From Christensenellaceae bacterium (GTDB taxonomy: Bacteria > Bacillota > Clostridia > Christensenellales > UBA1242): 37,091 bases of DNA. The position numbers and the translations under genes were made by a program. Within the stretch, counting starts at the first letter, position 1, and every line of letters begins with the position of its first letter. Shown here one piece after another: positions 1 to 8,739 of the stretch. The notes under the pieces are model-generated. The model had not been told where the DNA came from, did no database searches, and saw only the letters and a program-made list of their open reading frames with translations. The DNA lies in assembly GCA_031256235.1 (NCBI GenBank), contig JAIRQZ010000030.1:1-37091 (forward strand), given 5' to 3'.

Positions 1-1
1 G

Positions 2-193
2 TTTGCATATATATGTAACCTTATCAATCACGCGCAAACAAACAGTTGGGAAAACGCCAACGCAATGTATTTGACAAGGGCTCCCATGCCGTCGGTTCCC
101 ACGTGGCTGTTCCTGTTGCTTTGTTATGTCGCAGGCGCGGGCATTGGTTTGGCCCTGATATTTTTAAAAGACCGATTGCGAAAATCGCAGTAA
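2..193 (+). CDS. C-terminal fragment of a membrane protein (5' truncated by window edge)
   Basis: Frame 2 is open from base 2 to TAA at 191-193: ...NAMYLTRAPMPSVPTWLFLLLCYVAGAGIGLALIFLKDRLRKSQ*, one TM helix followed by a basic tail. The minus ORF 24..254 overlaps it and looks spurious. Confidence 0.5.
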   Translation, partial: FAYICNLINHAQTNSWENANAMYLTRAPMPSVPTWLFLLLCYVAGAGIGLALIFLKDRLRKSQ

Positions 194-274
194 TGTGGTA
201 AACTAGTTTTGCGTCCCCTGTAACGTTTTTGCTCACGATGTTCGACAAAAACATTGCGGTGACTCGCTTCGCTC

Positions 275-349
275 GTCCCCGTAGTTAAACGGATATAACA
301 AGTCCCTCCTAAGGACTAGTTACAGGTTCGATTCCTGTCGGGGACACCA
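275..349 (+). tRNA. tRNA-Arg (anticodon CCT)
   Basis: Cloverleaf readable: acceptor GTCCCCG/CGGGGAC, D stem GTTA/TAAC, anticodon arm AGTCC-CTCCTAA-GGACT, T arm ACAGG-TTCGATT-CCTGT, encoded CCA 3' end. Confidence 0.93.
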
Positions 350-358
350 AAATTTTGA

Positions 359-387
359 TTGTACTTTGTCGTAAAAGACGATATAAT
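359..387 (+). promoter_or_regulatory. Putative sigma-A promoter for mntA-hepT (TTGTAC-17-TATAAT)
   Basis: -10 TATAAT at 382-387 lies 5 nt before the ATG at 393; no Shine-Dalgarno. Confidence 0.6.
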
Positions 388-392
388 AAAGT

Positions 393-692
393 ATGGCACA
401 AGCATTGGCGATTAAAGATATCAAAGCATATGTTACAGAGATAGCCAAAGTCTATGATATAAGGCGTGTTTCATTATTCGGTTCGTACGCGAAGGGCGAG
501 CAAACACAGGAAAGCGATATCGACTTGTTGGTTGATTTCGGCGACAAAGCAACGTACTTGACCGTCTTCGACTTTCAAAATAAGGTTGAGAATAAAATCG
601 GCAAGGACGTAGACGTAATCCCCGCACCAATTCCGCAAGATTCCTTTTTGAAAATTGACAAGGAGGTGCTGTTGTATGAGCGGTCGCGATAG
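393..692 (+). CDS. mntA: MNT-domain nucleotidyltransferase, MntA-like antitoxin
   Basis: GSYAKGEQTQESDIDLLVDFG matches the minimal nucleotidyltransferase motif GSxxxG...DxD; overlaps the downstream HEPN gene. Confidence 0.85.
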   Translation: MAQALAIKDIKAYVTEIAKVYDIRRVSLFGSYAKGEQTQESDIDLLVDFGDKATYLTVFDFQNKVENKIGKDVDVIPAPIPQDSFLKIDKEVLLYERSR

Positions 693-1011
693 AACAATTC
701 TGGAAAAGACATTGAAAGAAATTAACTGCTTGAATACTTTGTTGAAAGGGGTAAAGACATTTGAAGATTTTGACGCAGATGAAAAGACAAAGCGTTCGGT
801 GGTTATGACACTTATAAACGTTGGCGAACTCGTAAAGCATTTGTCGGATGATTTTAAGGAATCCCACAATAATATCCCTTTCCATGCGATAACGGCTTTG
901 CGCAATGTTGCCACACACGGTTATCTTACATTGAACTTCAAAATTATATGGAACACAGTAAATAAAAGTATCCCAGAATTAAAAACTCAAATAGCGGATT
1001 TGCTTAAGTAG
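676..1011 (+). CDS. hepT: HEPN (DUF86) domain, HepT-like toxin
   Basis: HEPN RX4HXY motif intact (RNVATHGY); ATG at 676 preceded by aggagg; overlaps mntA by 17 nt. Confidence 0.85.
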   Translation: MSGRDRTILEKTLKEINCLNTLLKGVKTFEDFDADEKTKRSVVMTLINVGELVKHLSDDFKESHNNIPFHAITALRNVATHGYLTLNFKIIWNTVNKSIPELKTQIADLLK

Positions 1012-1018
1012 AGTAGTG

Positions 1019-1050
1019 CACAAAAAAAGCGGGTCGATTGCCCGCTTTTT
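1019..1050 (-). terminator. Intrinsic terminator (bidirectional) for the minus-strand pilin and hepT
   Basis: AAAAAAAGCGGGTCGATTGCCCGCTTTTT hairpin; perfect inverted copy of 2550-2581. Confidence 0.85.
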
Positions 1051-1064
1051 GAATTCTATTGTGA

Positions 1065-1688
1065 TTAGCGGATTCGTGGAAGAAGAACCCAAGCATTATC
1101 TAAATTATGTTCTCCACTTGCCTTATAACCCGGTAAAGCCGTAATAACCGCAGTCGCAATACTTTGTATTGCAACAACTGCAACAATGCCTACAGCAGTA
1201 TAAATAAGTTGGGTCTTGGCTTGTTTGCGCTTTGCGTCATCTTCGGCTTTCATAAGTTGCCAACCGACGTAAACGGCGAATATCGTAGCAGCAGAAGAAA
1301 GAATTTTAAGCACACAACCGACAACAGTGTTTATAATGGTAAGAACACTGTTCGCGGTAGTTAATGTACTATCCATATCTGCTGTGACACCATCTGGACG
1401 ATTAATTTGCTTTGGGGCTTTATAGCCACCCAATACTGTAGTAAATAGCGTTATCATAACCGTAATACCTACTAGGCCAACAATAGAATAGATAAGTTGG
1501 CTTTTTGCTTGTGCGCGTTTTGCATCATCAGTTGCCTTTGCAAAATTGAAACCAACCCAAATAGCGAAAAAGACAATCATAGAAGCGCATATAGCCAAAA
1601 ACACAGCAGTCGCAATGTCTACCGCACCCCCCACCGTCTTCAGCACTTCTTGAGTTCTATCCGCTCCCATCAAACTAAACAACTTCAT
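1065..1688 (-). CDS. T4SS pilin-like (VirB2/TrbC-like) membrane protein with internally duplicated domain, copy 1
   Basis: MKLFSLMGADRTQ...; two repeats of TM-[K.DDAKR.QAK.QLIY]-TM; start set at the ATG 1688 after aaaggagg rather than the ORF-track start at 1712. Confidence 0.7.
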   Translation of the reverse strand: MKLFSLMGADRTQEVLKTVGGAVDIATAVFLAICASMIVFFAIWVGFNFAKATDDAKRAQAKSQLIYSIVGLVGITVMITLFTTVLGGYKAPKQINRPDGVTADMDSTLTTANSVLTIINTVVGCVLKILSSAATIFAVYVGWQLMKAEDDAKRKQAKTQLIYTAVGIVAVVAIQSIATAVITALPGYKASGEHNLDNAWVLLPRIR

Positions 1689-1747
1689 AATTTTTCCTCC
1701 TTTGTTTTCCAACTGTTCGCAAAATATATATTTTGGCGAAGTGTTGA
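1669..1747 (-). repeat. Left arm of perfect 79-bp inverted repeat
   Basis: Reverse complement is TCAACACTTCGCCAAAATATATATTTTGCGAACAGTTGGAAAACAAAGGAGGAAAAATTATGAAGTTGTTTAGTTTGAT, identical to 1857-1935. Confidence 0.97.
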
Positions 1748-1856
1748 CGATACAATGATAAGTATCTGCACTATTTTTACCTCTTATTCATGGGTTTGTC
1801 AACGGATTTTTCAACTTTTTTCAAAAAACTTTCGACAAAATGGGCGTTTTAGGGGT
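1748..1856. other. Candidate invertible promoter segment between inverted repeats
   Basis: 109 bp, no coding potential, carries a directional promoter, flanked by perfect 79-bp inverted repeats leading into two divergent pilin genes. Confidence 0.6.
1774..1802 (-). promoter_or_regulatory. Putative sigma-A promoter reading toward the minus-strand pilin (TTGACA-17-TAAAAA)
   Basis: -35 TTGACA at 1802..1797 and -10 TAAAAA at 1779..1774; the -35/spacer resembles the promoter at 32994 (TTGACAAACaCgTGAATAgcAGG). Confidence 0.6.
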
Positions 1857-1935
1857 TCAACACTTCGCCAAAATATATATTTTGCGAACAGTTGGAAAAC
1901 AAAGGAGGAAAAATTATGAAGTTGTTTAGTTTGAT
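1857..1935 (+). repeat. Right arm of perfect 79-bp inverted repeat
   Basis: See left arm; contains RBS aaaggagg and the first codons of the plus pilin. Confidence 0.97.
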
Positions 1936-2530
1936 TGGAGCAAGTGTGGCAGACTTGGGAAAAGACGACCCAGTAGTTAGGACCATGAACACAATCGGTA
2001 ACGCTGTTGATATTGCGGTTGTTGTATTCATGGCAATTTGTGCATCGTTAATTGTGTTTTATGCCATTTGGGTCGGTTTCAATTTTGCGAAAGCCACCGA
2101 TGATGCAAAGCGTGCTCAAGCAAAAAGCCAGTTAATCTACTCGATTATCGGTTTAGTTGGTATTACGGTTATATCTACGCTGTTTGGAACAGTGCTTAAA
2201 TCATATACAAAGATTTCGGCTATTACGCCAGATGGTGCGACCGATTTCAACGATACTGTTGTAGCGGCAACAAAGGTCTTAGCGATAGTCAACACGATTT
2301 CATCGGTCGTGCTGAAAACACTTACATCCGCAGCAACCATATTCGCGGTTTGGGTTGGATGGCAACTTATGAAAGCCGAAGATGATGCCAAGCGTAAGCA
2401 AGCCAAGACACAACTTATCTATACTGCTATCGGTATAGTTGTGATAGTTGCTATCCAGGCTATTGCTGGTGCTATATTTACTGGTGCGATTGGTTCAAAA
2501 ATTAATAGTGCCTCGCGAGATTGGGAATAA
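1916..2530 (+). CDS. T4SS pilin-like membrane protein with internally duplicated domain, copy 2
   Basis: MKLFSLIGASVADLG...; same duplicated TM-loop-TM layout as copy 1; RBS aaaggagg upstream of ATG 1916. Confidence 0.7.
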   Translation: MKLFSLIGASVADLGKDDPVVRTMNTIGNAVDIAVVVFMAICASLIVFYAIWVGFNFAKATDDAKRAQAKSQLIYSIIGLVGITVISTLFGTVLKSYTKISAITPDGATDFNDTVVAATKVLAIVNTISSVVLKTLTSAATIFAVWVGWQLMKAEDDAKRKQAKTQLIYTAIGIVVIVAIQAIAGAIFTGAIGSKINSASRDWE

Positions 2531-2549
2531 AAGATTTCTAAAAAAACCA

Positions 2550-2581
2550 AAAAAGCGGGCAATCGACCCGCTTTTTTTGTG
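2550..2581 (+). terminator. Intrinsic terminator after pilin copy 2
   Basis: AAAAAGCGGGCAATCGACCCGCTTTTTTTGTG; perfect inverted copy of 1019-1050. Confidence 0.88.
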
Positions 2582-2589
2582 TAAATAAC

Positions 2590-2618
2590 TTGCCAAATGT
2601 CGAAATTTAAGTTATCCT
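2590..2618 (+). promoter_or_regulatory. Putative promoter (TTGCCA-17-TATCCT) for third pilin
   Basis: -10 TATCCT ends at 2618, 6 nt before GTG 2625; TGTCGAA (0A-box-like) at 2598-2604 in the spacer. Confidence 0.5.
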
Positions 2619-2624
2619 ATGTAC

Positions 2625-3179
2625 GTGAATAGTTTATTCAGTTTATTGAATGCAGGCGACGGTTCGAAAAAAGTAAAAGATGTACTTACAAGTATAAAAG
2701 GTGCGACAGGTATTATGACCACCGTGGTTCTTGCCGTATGCGCTTCGGCTGTTATCTTTTATGCTATATATATCGGTGTTCGTTTGGCGTCCGCGACCGA
2801 TGACGGCAAACGCACCCAGGCCAAACAACAATTGATTTGGTCGGTTGTGGCATTATTAAGTATCGGTGTGCTTACAACGATATACACATTGGTGTTGGAT
2901 AAAACTCTAGTAAACATTAATTTTAGTGGGGCGGGCCCTACCGATGATTTAATCAAGGACGAGCTTGTTATTATAAAAGATTCTGTTAAGATTGTTATGG
3001 ATATTTGTATTGCTGCTTTACCTGCTTTTGCGCTTTGGGTTTGTTGGCAACTTATGAAGGCCGAGGACGAAGGCAAACGCAAAAATGCGAAGATGCAACT
3101 TTTGTATACAATAATCGGGGCGGTGGCTGTTGTTGGATTGTATAGTCTTTGCGACGCCGTGTTCTCGAATATGAAATGA
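2625..3179 (+). CDS. T4SS pilin-like membrane protein with internally duplicated domain, copy 3
   Basis: MNSLFSLLNAGDG...; repeats ASATDDGKRTQAKQQLIW and MKAEDEGKRKNAKMQLLY between TM helices. Start at GTG 2625 or ATG 2619. Confidence 0.65.
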   Translation: MNSLFSLLNAGDGSKKVKDVLTSIKGATGIMTTVVLAVCASAVIFYAIYIGVRLASATDDGKRTQAKQQLIWSVVALLSIGVLTTIYTLVLDKTLVNINFSGAGPTDDLIKDELVIIKDSVKIVMDICIAALPAFALWVCWQLMKAEDEGKRKNAKMQLLYTIIGAVAVVGLYSLCDAVFSNMK

Positions 3180-3194
3180 TTTTTGTTTTTTGTA

Positions 3195-3223
3195 TTGACA
3201 AAATTTTTAACATCTTGTAATAT
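3195..3223 (+). promoter_or_regulatory. Putative S10-operon promoter (TTGACA-17-TAATAT)
   Basis: Consensus -35 and -10 upstream of the rpsJ leader. Confidence 0.75.
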
Positions 3224-3270
3224 TATTCATTACGCTACACGCACCCGTGTGTTTCGTCGATGGAGGTACA

Positions 3271-3579
3271 ATGTCGAAAAACAAAATCCGTGTCAAAATT
3301 TCGGGCTATGACCATAGCCTTGTGGAAAGCGCTTGCACGAAAATTATCGGAACAGCCACGCAAAACGGAGCCAAGGTTTCTGGACCTGTGCCATTGCCCA
3401 CGAATCGCGAGGTCATCTGCGTTATCCGAAGTCCTCATAAATACAAGGACAGCCGTGAACAGTTTGAAATTCGAACTCATAAAAGGTTGATTGATATTTA
3501 CAATCCGAATTCCCGCTTGGTCGACATGTTGACCAAGTTGGAAATGCCCGCTGGTGTAGATATCCAAATCAAGTTGTAA
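3271..3579 (+). CDS. rpsJ: 30S ribosomal protein S10
   Basis: [24 protein letters not shown]...[13 protein letters not shown] tggagg before ATG 3271. Confidence 0.97.
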   Translation: MSKNKIRVKISGYDHSLVESACTKIIGTATQNGAKVSGPVPLPTNREVICVIRSPHKYKDSREQFEIRTHKRLIDIYNPNSRLVDMLTKLEMPAGVDIQIKL

Positions 3580-3590
3580 GGGGATTATAT

Positions 3591-4244
3591 ATGAAGTATA
3601 TCGTAGGAAGAAAACTTGGAATGACACAAATCTTTGGCGACAAGGGCATTGTTATCCCTGTCACCGTGGTCGAGGCAGGCCCTTGTGTTGTGACCCAAAT
3701 CAAGACCAAAGAAAAAGACGGCTATGACGCCGTGCAAATCGGATTCGAAGACGCAAAGAAAAATGCAACCAACAAACCAAGCGCAGGCCTTTTCAAAAAA
3801 GCAGGCGTAACCCCGAAAAAAGTTTTACGTGAATTCCGCATCGATGACAACGGCACCGCCGAAGCCCCGACATACAAGTTGGGCGATGTTATCGCTTGCG
3901 ATCTTTTTGCGGTTAACGACATTGTTGATGTCACATCCAAGACAAAGGGTCATGGATTTTCGGGTACAATTAAACGTTGGAACTTTCATCGTCAACGTAT
4001 GACACATGGTAACTCGCGTTCTCACCGCGTGCCTGGTTCGGTTGGTTCGAACTCCGACCCATCGCGCGTTTTCCCTGGCAAAAAATTGCCTGGTCAATAT
4101 GGACATGAACAAGTCACCATTCAAAACCTTACCATTGCTGGCGTCGACAAGGCAAAAAACTGCCTTCTTATAAAGGGCGGAATTCCAGGGCCTGATGGTT
4201 CGCTTGTTGGAATCCGTACCGCCGTAAAAGGAGGCAAAAAATGA
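3591..4244 (+). CDS. rplC: 50S ribosomal protein L3
   Basis: [48 protein letters not shown]. Confidence 0.98.
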   Translation: MKYIVGRKLGMTQIFGDKGIVIPVTVVEAGPCVVTQIKTKEKDGYDAVQIGFEDAKKNATNKPSAGLFKKAGVTPKKVLREFRIDDNGTAEAPTYKLGDVIACDLFAVNDIVDVTSKTKGHGFSGTIKRWNFHRQRMTHGNSRSHRVPGSVGSNSDPSRVFPGKKLPGQYGHEQVTIQNLTIAGVDKAKNCLLIKGGIPGPDGSLVGIRTAVKGGKK

Positions 4245-4927
4245 GCGAAGTAAAAACCGCAACCCAAGCGAAGAAACCTGCGTCCATTAAAATCGACGTA
4301 CTTGACCAAAAGGGCAAAGTCGCCGAACAAATGACCTTGAACTCCGAAGTCTTTGGCGTTGATGTTAACACGTATTTGATTCATGCCGTTGCGACAGCCC
4401 AAGCCAACAACGCACGTCAAGGTACAAAGAAAACCCTTGACCGTGCCGAGGTTCGCGGACATGGCAAAAAGCCTTACAAACAAAAAGGCACGGGTAACGC
4501 TCGTCAAGGTTCGACCAAAGGCCCGCAATTTGACGGCGGTGGTATGGCTTTCGCTATTGAACCTCGCGACTTTTCAACCAAAATTAACAAAAAACAACGC
4601 GCTGCGGCTTTCGTTTCCGCAATCAGTGGCAAATTAAACGACAAAGAACTTATCGTTTTACAAGACCTTAAAGTAAAAGACCACAAGACAAAAAATGTTG
4701 CAGATATCTTGAAGTCGCTTGTAAAGGCAAAACTTGGTATAACGGATAAAAGCAAAATTTTGTTCGTAAAGAACGGTTACGATATTGATTTTATTCATGC
4801 GTGCGAGAATATTCCGAATATCGAAACAATTACTGCTGCACAACTTTCTGTTCTTGATATTGTCACTCACAAATTTCTGGTGGCAACATCTTATGCCATA
4901 AAAGCAATCGAGGAGGCATACGCATGA
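4241..4927 (+). CDS. rplD: 50S ribosomal protein L4
   Basis: ARQGTKKTLDRAEVRGHGKKPYKQKGTGNARQGS; 4-nt overlap with rplC. Confidence 0.97.
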   Translation: MSEVKTATQAKKPASIKIDVLDQKGKVAEQMTLNSEVFGVDVNTYLIHAVATAQANNARQGTKKTLDRAEVRGHGKKPYKQKGTGNARQGSTKGPQFDGGGMAFAIEPRDFSTKINKKQRAAAFVSAISGKLNDKELIVLQDLKVKDHKTKNVADILKSLVKAKLGITDKSKILFVKNGYDIDFIHACENIPNIETITAAQLSVLDIVTHKFLVATSYAIKAIEEAYA

Positions 4928-5217
4928 ACCTTTATGATATTATCCAAAAACCGATTTTAAGCGAACGCACTTTCGAAGGCATCAAAAACAAATGCTATGT
5001 CTTCCGTGTGGTTCCTTCCGCAACCAAAGACCAAATCAGGTTGGCGGTTGAAAACGCCTTTAAAGGTGTAAAAGTCGAATCTATCCGCACCGCGAACTAT
5101 GACGGCAAAATCAAGCGCCAAGGTCGCCACGAGGGTGCACGCCCCGCGTGGAAAAAGGCCTTTGTGCAACTTACCGCCGACAGCAAAGCGATAGAATTTT
5201 TTGAGGGGTTACAATAA
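4924..5217 (+). CDS. rplW: 50S ribosomal protein L23
   Basis: [15 protein letters not shown]...[38 protein letters not shown]. Confidence 0.97.
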   Translation: MNLYDIIQKPILSERTFEGIKNKCYVFRVVPSATKDQIRLAVENAFKGVKVESIRTANYDGKIKRQGRHEGARPAWKKAFVQLTADSKAIEFFEGLQ

Positions 5218-6056
5218 TGGCTATTAAACGATTTAAACCAAGGAGTCCGGGACAAAGGTTCAAAACGGTATCGACTTTTGACGAAATTACCGACAAGAAA
5301 AAAGAACCCGAAAAATCATTGCTTTGCGAAAAGCCCAAAACAGGCGGTCGCAATAACCAAGGCAAGATTTCCGTTCGCCACATCGGAGGCGGAAACCGTC
5401 AAAAATACCGTATCGTCGATTTCAAACGCGACAAAGTTAATGTTCCCGCCAAGGTCGCATTTATTGAATACGACCCCAACCGCAGTGCAAACATCGCGCT
5501 CCTGCACTATGTTGATGGAAGCAAATCCTATATACTTGCACCTCATGGCCTTAAGGCAGGGGACAAAGTTATCTCGGGCGAAAGCGTAGAAATCAAAGTC
5601 GGCAACGCAATGCCACTTAAGGCAATGCCTTTGGGTTCGACAATTCACAACGTCGAAATGCAACCTGGCAAGGGCGGACAAATCGCACGAAGCGCGTCAA
5701 GTTACGTAACACTTCAAGGTCGCGACGCGGGCTATGCAATTTTGAAGATGCCTTCTGGTGAAACCCGCAAAGTTCCAGAAACATGCTATGCAACAATCGG
5801 GCGCATCGGCAATTTGGACCATGAACTTATCTCGCAGGGTAAAGCGGGTCGCAATCGTCACCGTGGCATCCGACCGACCGTCCGTGGTGTTGTTATGAAC
5901 CCTGTTGACCATCCACACGGCGGTGGTGAGGGCAAGAGCCCAATCGGACATCCCGCTCCGCTTACTCCGTGGGGTAAAAAGGCTTTGGGCATGAAAACCC
6001 GCAGTCGCAAAAAGCCAAGCACACGCTTTATCGTAAAAGACAGGAGGACTAAATAA
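5217..6056 (+). CDS. rplB: 50S ribosomal protein L2
   Basis: [28 protein letters not shown]...[20 protein letters not shown]. Confidence 0.98.
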   Translation: MAIKRFKPRSPGQRFKTVSTFDEITDKKKEPEKSLLCEKPKTGGRNNQGKISVRHIGGGNRQKYRIVDFKRDKVNVPAKVAFIEYDPNRSANIALLHYVDGSKSYILAPHGLKAGDKVISGESVEIKVGNAMPLKAMPLGSTIHNVEMQPGKGGQIARSASSYVTLQGRDAGYAILKMPSGETRKVPETCYATIGRIGNLDHELISQGKAGRNRHRGIRPTVRGVVMNPVDHPHGGGEGKSPIGHPAPLTPWGKKALGMKTRSRKKPSTRFIVKDRRTK

Positions 6057-6346
6057 TGAGTCGCAGTATTAAAAAAGGCCCATACGTCAACCAAAAGTTG
6101 AATGACAAAATCGAGGCCATGAACAAAAAGAACGAAAAGAAGCAAATCAAAACTTGGGACCGCTCTTGTACGATTCTGCCTGCTTTTGTTGAACACACAA
6201 TCCAAGTCTATAACGGTAAAAAGTTTATCCCCGTGTACATCAAGTCCGAAATGGTCGGTCACAAGTTGGGCGAATTTTCGGCCACACGTACTTTTCATGG
6301 CCACGGCGGTATAAAAGCAATCAAAGCAAAAGGAAAGAAGGGTTAA
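6056..6346 (+). CDS. rpsS: 30S ribosomal protein S19
   Basis: [15 protein letters not shown]...[29 protein letters not shown]. Confidence 0.98.
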   Translation: MSRSIKKGPYVNQKLNDKIEAMNKKNEKKQIKTWDRSCTILPAFVEHTIQVYNGKKFIPVYIKSEMVGHKLGEFSATRTFHGHGGIKAIKAKGKKG

Positions 6347-6347
6347 T

Positions 6348-6887
6348 ATGGCAACAAGACAAAGAGAGAAAGCGGCAAGAATTGCCAAAGAACGCGATAA
6401 ACGCCCAACGGCGGTGGCTAAAAACATCCGCATTTCAAGCGACAAGGTTGGTATTGTCCTTGATTTGATTCGTGGCAAAAGTTACGAACAGGCACTTGGA
6501 ATCCTTAACAATACCAATAAAAGCGCAAGCGACCCGATATTGAAGGTCCTTAACTCGGCTGCCGCAAATGCGGAAAACAACTTGAATATGGCGAAGGACA
6601 CTTTGTATGTGGCCCAAACATGGGCAATGCCTGGTCCAACAATGAAACGTATGATGCCACGTGCCCGTGGCCGTGCCGACAGAATTTTGAAACGCACGTC
6701 GCACATCCGCATCATTTTGGATGAAAAGCAAGTTGACGCAAAAATGGAGGTAAAGAAAGCCGTGACCAAAACAGCAAAACCAAAGGCGCAACCGAAAATC
6801 GACCAAGAACGCCCTTTGACAAAAGAGCCAAACGCTAAAAAGCCACTTGGAGAGAAAAAAGTTGCTCCAAAGGGAGGTAAGGCGTAA
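6348..6887 (+). CDS. rplV: 50S ribosomal protein L22 with C-terminal Lys/Pro-rich extension
   Basis: AVAKNIRISSDKVGIVLDLIRGKSYEQALGIL...MKRMMPRARGRADRILKRTSHIRIIL. Confidence 0.96.
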   Translation: MATRQREKAARIAKERDKRPTAVAKNIRISSDKVGIVLDLIRGKSYEQALGILNNTNKSASDPILKVLNSAAANAENNLNMAKDTLYVAQTWAMPGPTMKRMMPRARGRADRILKRTSHIRIILDEKQVDAKMEVKKAVTKTAKPKAQPKIDQERPLTKEPNAKKPLGEKKVAPKGGKA

Positions 6888-7789
6888 TGGGACAAAAAGT
6901 TAATCCTAACGGTTTCCGAATCGGCATCAACAAGGACTGGAACTCGACATGGGTTGCGGGCAAAAAGGACATTGCACAATTCATAAAAGAAGACACCCAA
7001 GTCCGACGCCACATCATGGACAATTATGGAAGCAAACTTAATAATTGCTCGATTTCCAAAATCACAATCGAACGTACTCCGACCCGCGTGACCGTAAATA
7101 TTTACACAGGTCGCCCTGGCATGCTTATCGGTCAAAAAGGCGCAGGCACGGAAAAACTTAAAAAAGAAATCACCGCACTTATCGGCACAAAGGCCCTTGA
7201 ACTTAACGTTCGTGAAGTCAAAAACATTGATACCGATGCAACACTTGTTGCGCAAAGTATTGCGACACAACTTGAAAAGCGTATCGCTTGGCGCCGTGCC
7301 ATGAAAATGGCAATCCAAAAAGCCATGAAATCGGGCATCAAGGGCATCAAGGTCATGATTGGCGGACGCTTGGATGGTGCCGACATCGCACGTTCAGAAC
7401 ACTATCAACAAGGTATCCTTCCATTGCACACTTTGCGAAGCGACATCGAATACGGTTTCGCGGAAGCCAAGACCACATTCGGTATCATCGGCGTAAAGTG
7501 TTGGATTTGTTACGGCGAAATCAAGGGTAAGGCCCGTCGCACGACAGATGTTGCACGCCCAAGTCGCTCGGAACGCGAGAGTCGTGGTGGTGACGACAGG
7601 AAGTTTGCGGACAGAAAACCACGCCCATACAGCGCAGGTTATAGGCCCAACAACGGAGCAGGACCAAGACCCGACGGAGCAGGGCCAAGACCTGCAGGTG
7701 CTGGACCGCGCCCGAATAACTTTGCACCCCGTCCAAATAACGGCGCACCACGTCCACCTATGAACCCGAACAAAGGAGGAGTTAGATAA
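6887..7789 (+). CDS. rpsC: 30S ribosomal protein S3 with C-terminal GPRP/PNN-repeat tail
   Basis: [22 protein letters not shown]...[19 protein letters not shown]...[32 protein letters not shown]. Confidence 0.97.
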   Translation: MGQKVNPNGFRIGINKDWNSTWVAGKKDIAQFIKEDTQVRRHIMDNYGSKLNNCSISKITIERTPTRVTVNIYTGRPGMLIGQKGAGTEKLKKEITALIGTKALELNVREVKNIDTDATLVAQSIATQLEKRIAWRRAMKMAIQKAMKSGIKGIKVMIGGRLDGADIARSEHYQQGILPLHTLRSDIEYGFAEAKTTFGIIGVKCWICYGEIKGKARRTTDVARPSRSERESRGGDDRKFADRKPRPYSAGYRPNNGAGPRPDGAGPRPAGAGPRPNNFAPRPNNGAPRPPMNPNKGGVR

Positions 7790-8274
7790 TGTTAATGCCT
7801 AAACGCGTAAAAAGACGCAAACTCCACCGTGGTCGTATGACTGGAAAGGCCACACGCGGAAACCATCTTGCATATGGCGACTATGGACTTGTTTCCATGG
7901 AACCATGCTGGATTACCAGCAACCAAATCGAAGCCGCCCGTATCGCTATCACACGCTTTACAAAACGTGGCGGTAAAGTTTGGATAAATATCTTCCCACA
8001 CAAAAGCGTTACCAAAAAGCCCGCCGAAACTCGTATGGGTTCGGGAAAGGGCTCGCCCGAAAAATGGGTTGCGGTCGTAAAGCCAGGCAGGTTGTTGTTC
8101 GAACTTGCGGGGGTAAACGAAGAAACCGCTATGGAAGCACTTCGTCTTGGCATGCACAAGTTGCCATGCAAATGCAAAGTCATCAAGCGCGATGTAATCG
8201 TTGAAAAACGCTTCGTCCGTGGCAAGGCGGTCGAAGTCGAACAAAAAGAAAAGGAGGCTGCAGGAAATGAATAA
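7789..8274 (+). CDS. rplP: 50S ribosomal protein L16
   Basis: [25 protein letters not shown]...[34 protein letters not shown]. Confidence 0.98.
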   Translation: MLMPKRVKRRKLHRGRMTGKATRGNHLAYGDYGLVSMEPCWITSNQIEAARIAITRFTKRGGKVWINIFPHKSVTKKPAETRMGSGKGSPEKWVAVVKPGRLLFELAGVNEETAMEALRLGMHKLPCKCKVIKRDVIVEKRFVRGKAVEVEQKEKEAAGNE

Positions 8275-8473
8275 AGCAAAACAATTCCATGACATGACAA
8301 CCGACGAACTTAATGCAAAAGTAACAAGCCTTAAGAACGAACTTTTTAACCTGCGATTCCAACAAACAACAGGCCAACTTAAAAACCCACTTATGCTACG
8401 CGCCGTGAAAAAGGATATCGCACGCGCTCTTACTATAATTAAGGAACGCGAGATAAAAGGAGGCAAGAAATGA
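8267..8473 (+). CDS. rpmC: 50S ribosomal protein L29
   Basis: [41 protein letters not shown]; start reassigned to ATG 8267 after aaggagg. Confidence 0.95.
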   Translation: MNKAKQFHDMTTDELNAKVTSLKNELFNLRFQQTTGQLKNPLMLRAVKKDIARALTIIKEREIKGGKK

Positions 8474-8730
8474 CAGACAGAGAAAGCATGCGCAAAGTGT
8501 TAGAGGGCACAGTCACTTCCAATAAAATGGACAAGACTATCGTCGTCGCAATCGTTGACAGCGTCGCGCACCCTTTATATAAAAAAGTCGTTAAACGCAC
8601 AAAAAAGTACAAGGTCCACGATGAACAAAACGAGTGCCAAATCGGGGACAAAGTCGAAATCATGGAAACACGCCCTTTATCAAAGGACAAGTATTTCCGT
8701 CTTGTACGCGTTGTCGAGAAGGTTAAATAG
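8470..8730 (+). CDS. rpsQ: 30S ribosomal protein S17
   Basis: [44 protein letters not shown]. Confidence 0.97.
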   Translation: MTDRESMRKVLEGTVTSNKMDKTIVVAIVDSVAHPLYKKVVKRTKKYKVHDEQNECQIGDKVEIMETRPLSKDKYFRLVRVVEKVK

Positions 8731-8739
8731 GAGGCAATT

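Noticed and set aside
1669-1935. The 79-bp inverted repeat as an IS/transposon end or a terminator hairpin
   Set aside because: No transposase; the arms contain RBS and start codons of two genes and enclose a promoter, which fits a regulatory inverted repeat better.
6482-7318. Long minus-strand ORFs antisense to ribosomal genes (also 8439-9263, 11805-12386, 12692-13354)
   Set aside because: They shadow conserved plus-strand genes; Cys/Phe-rich or low-complexity translations without RBS support indicate codon-usage artefacts.
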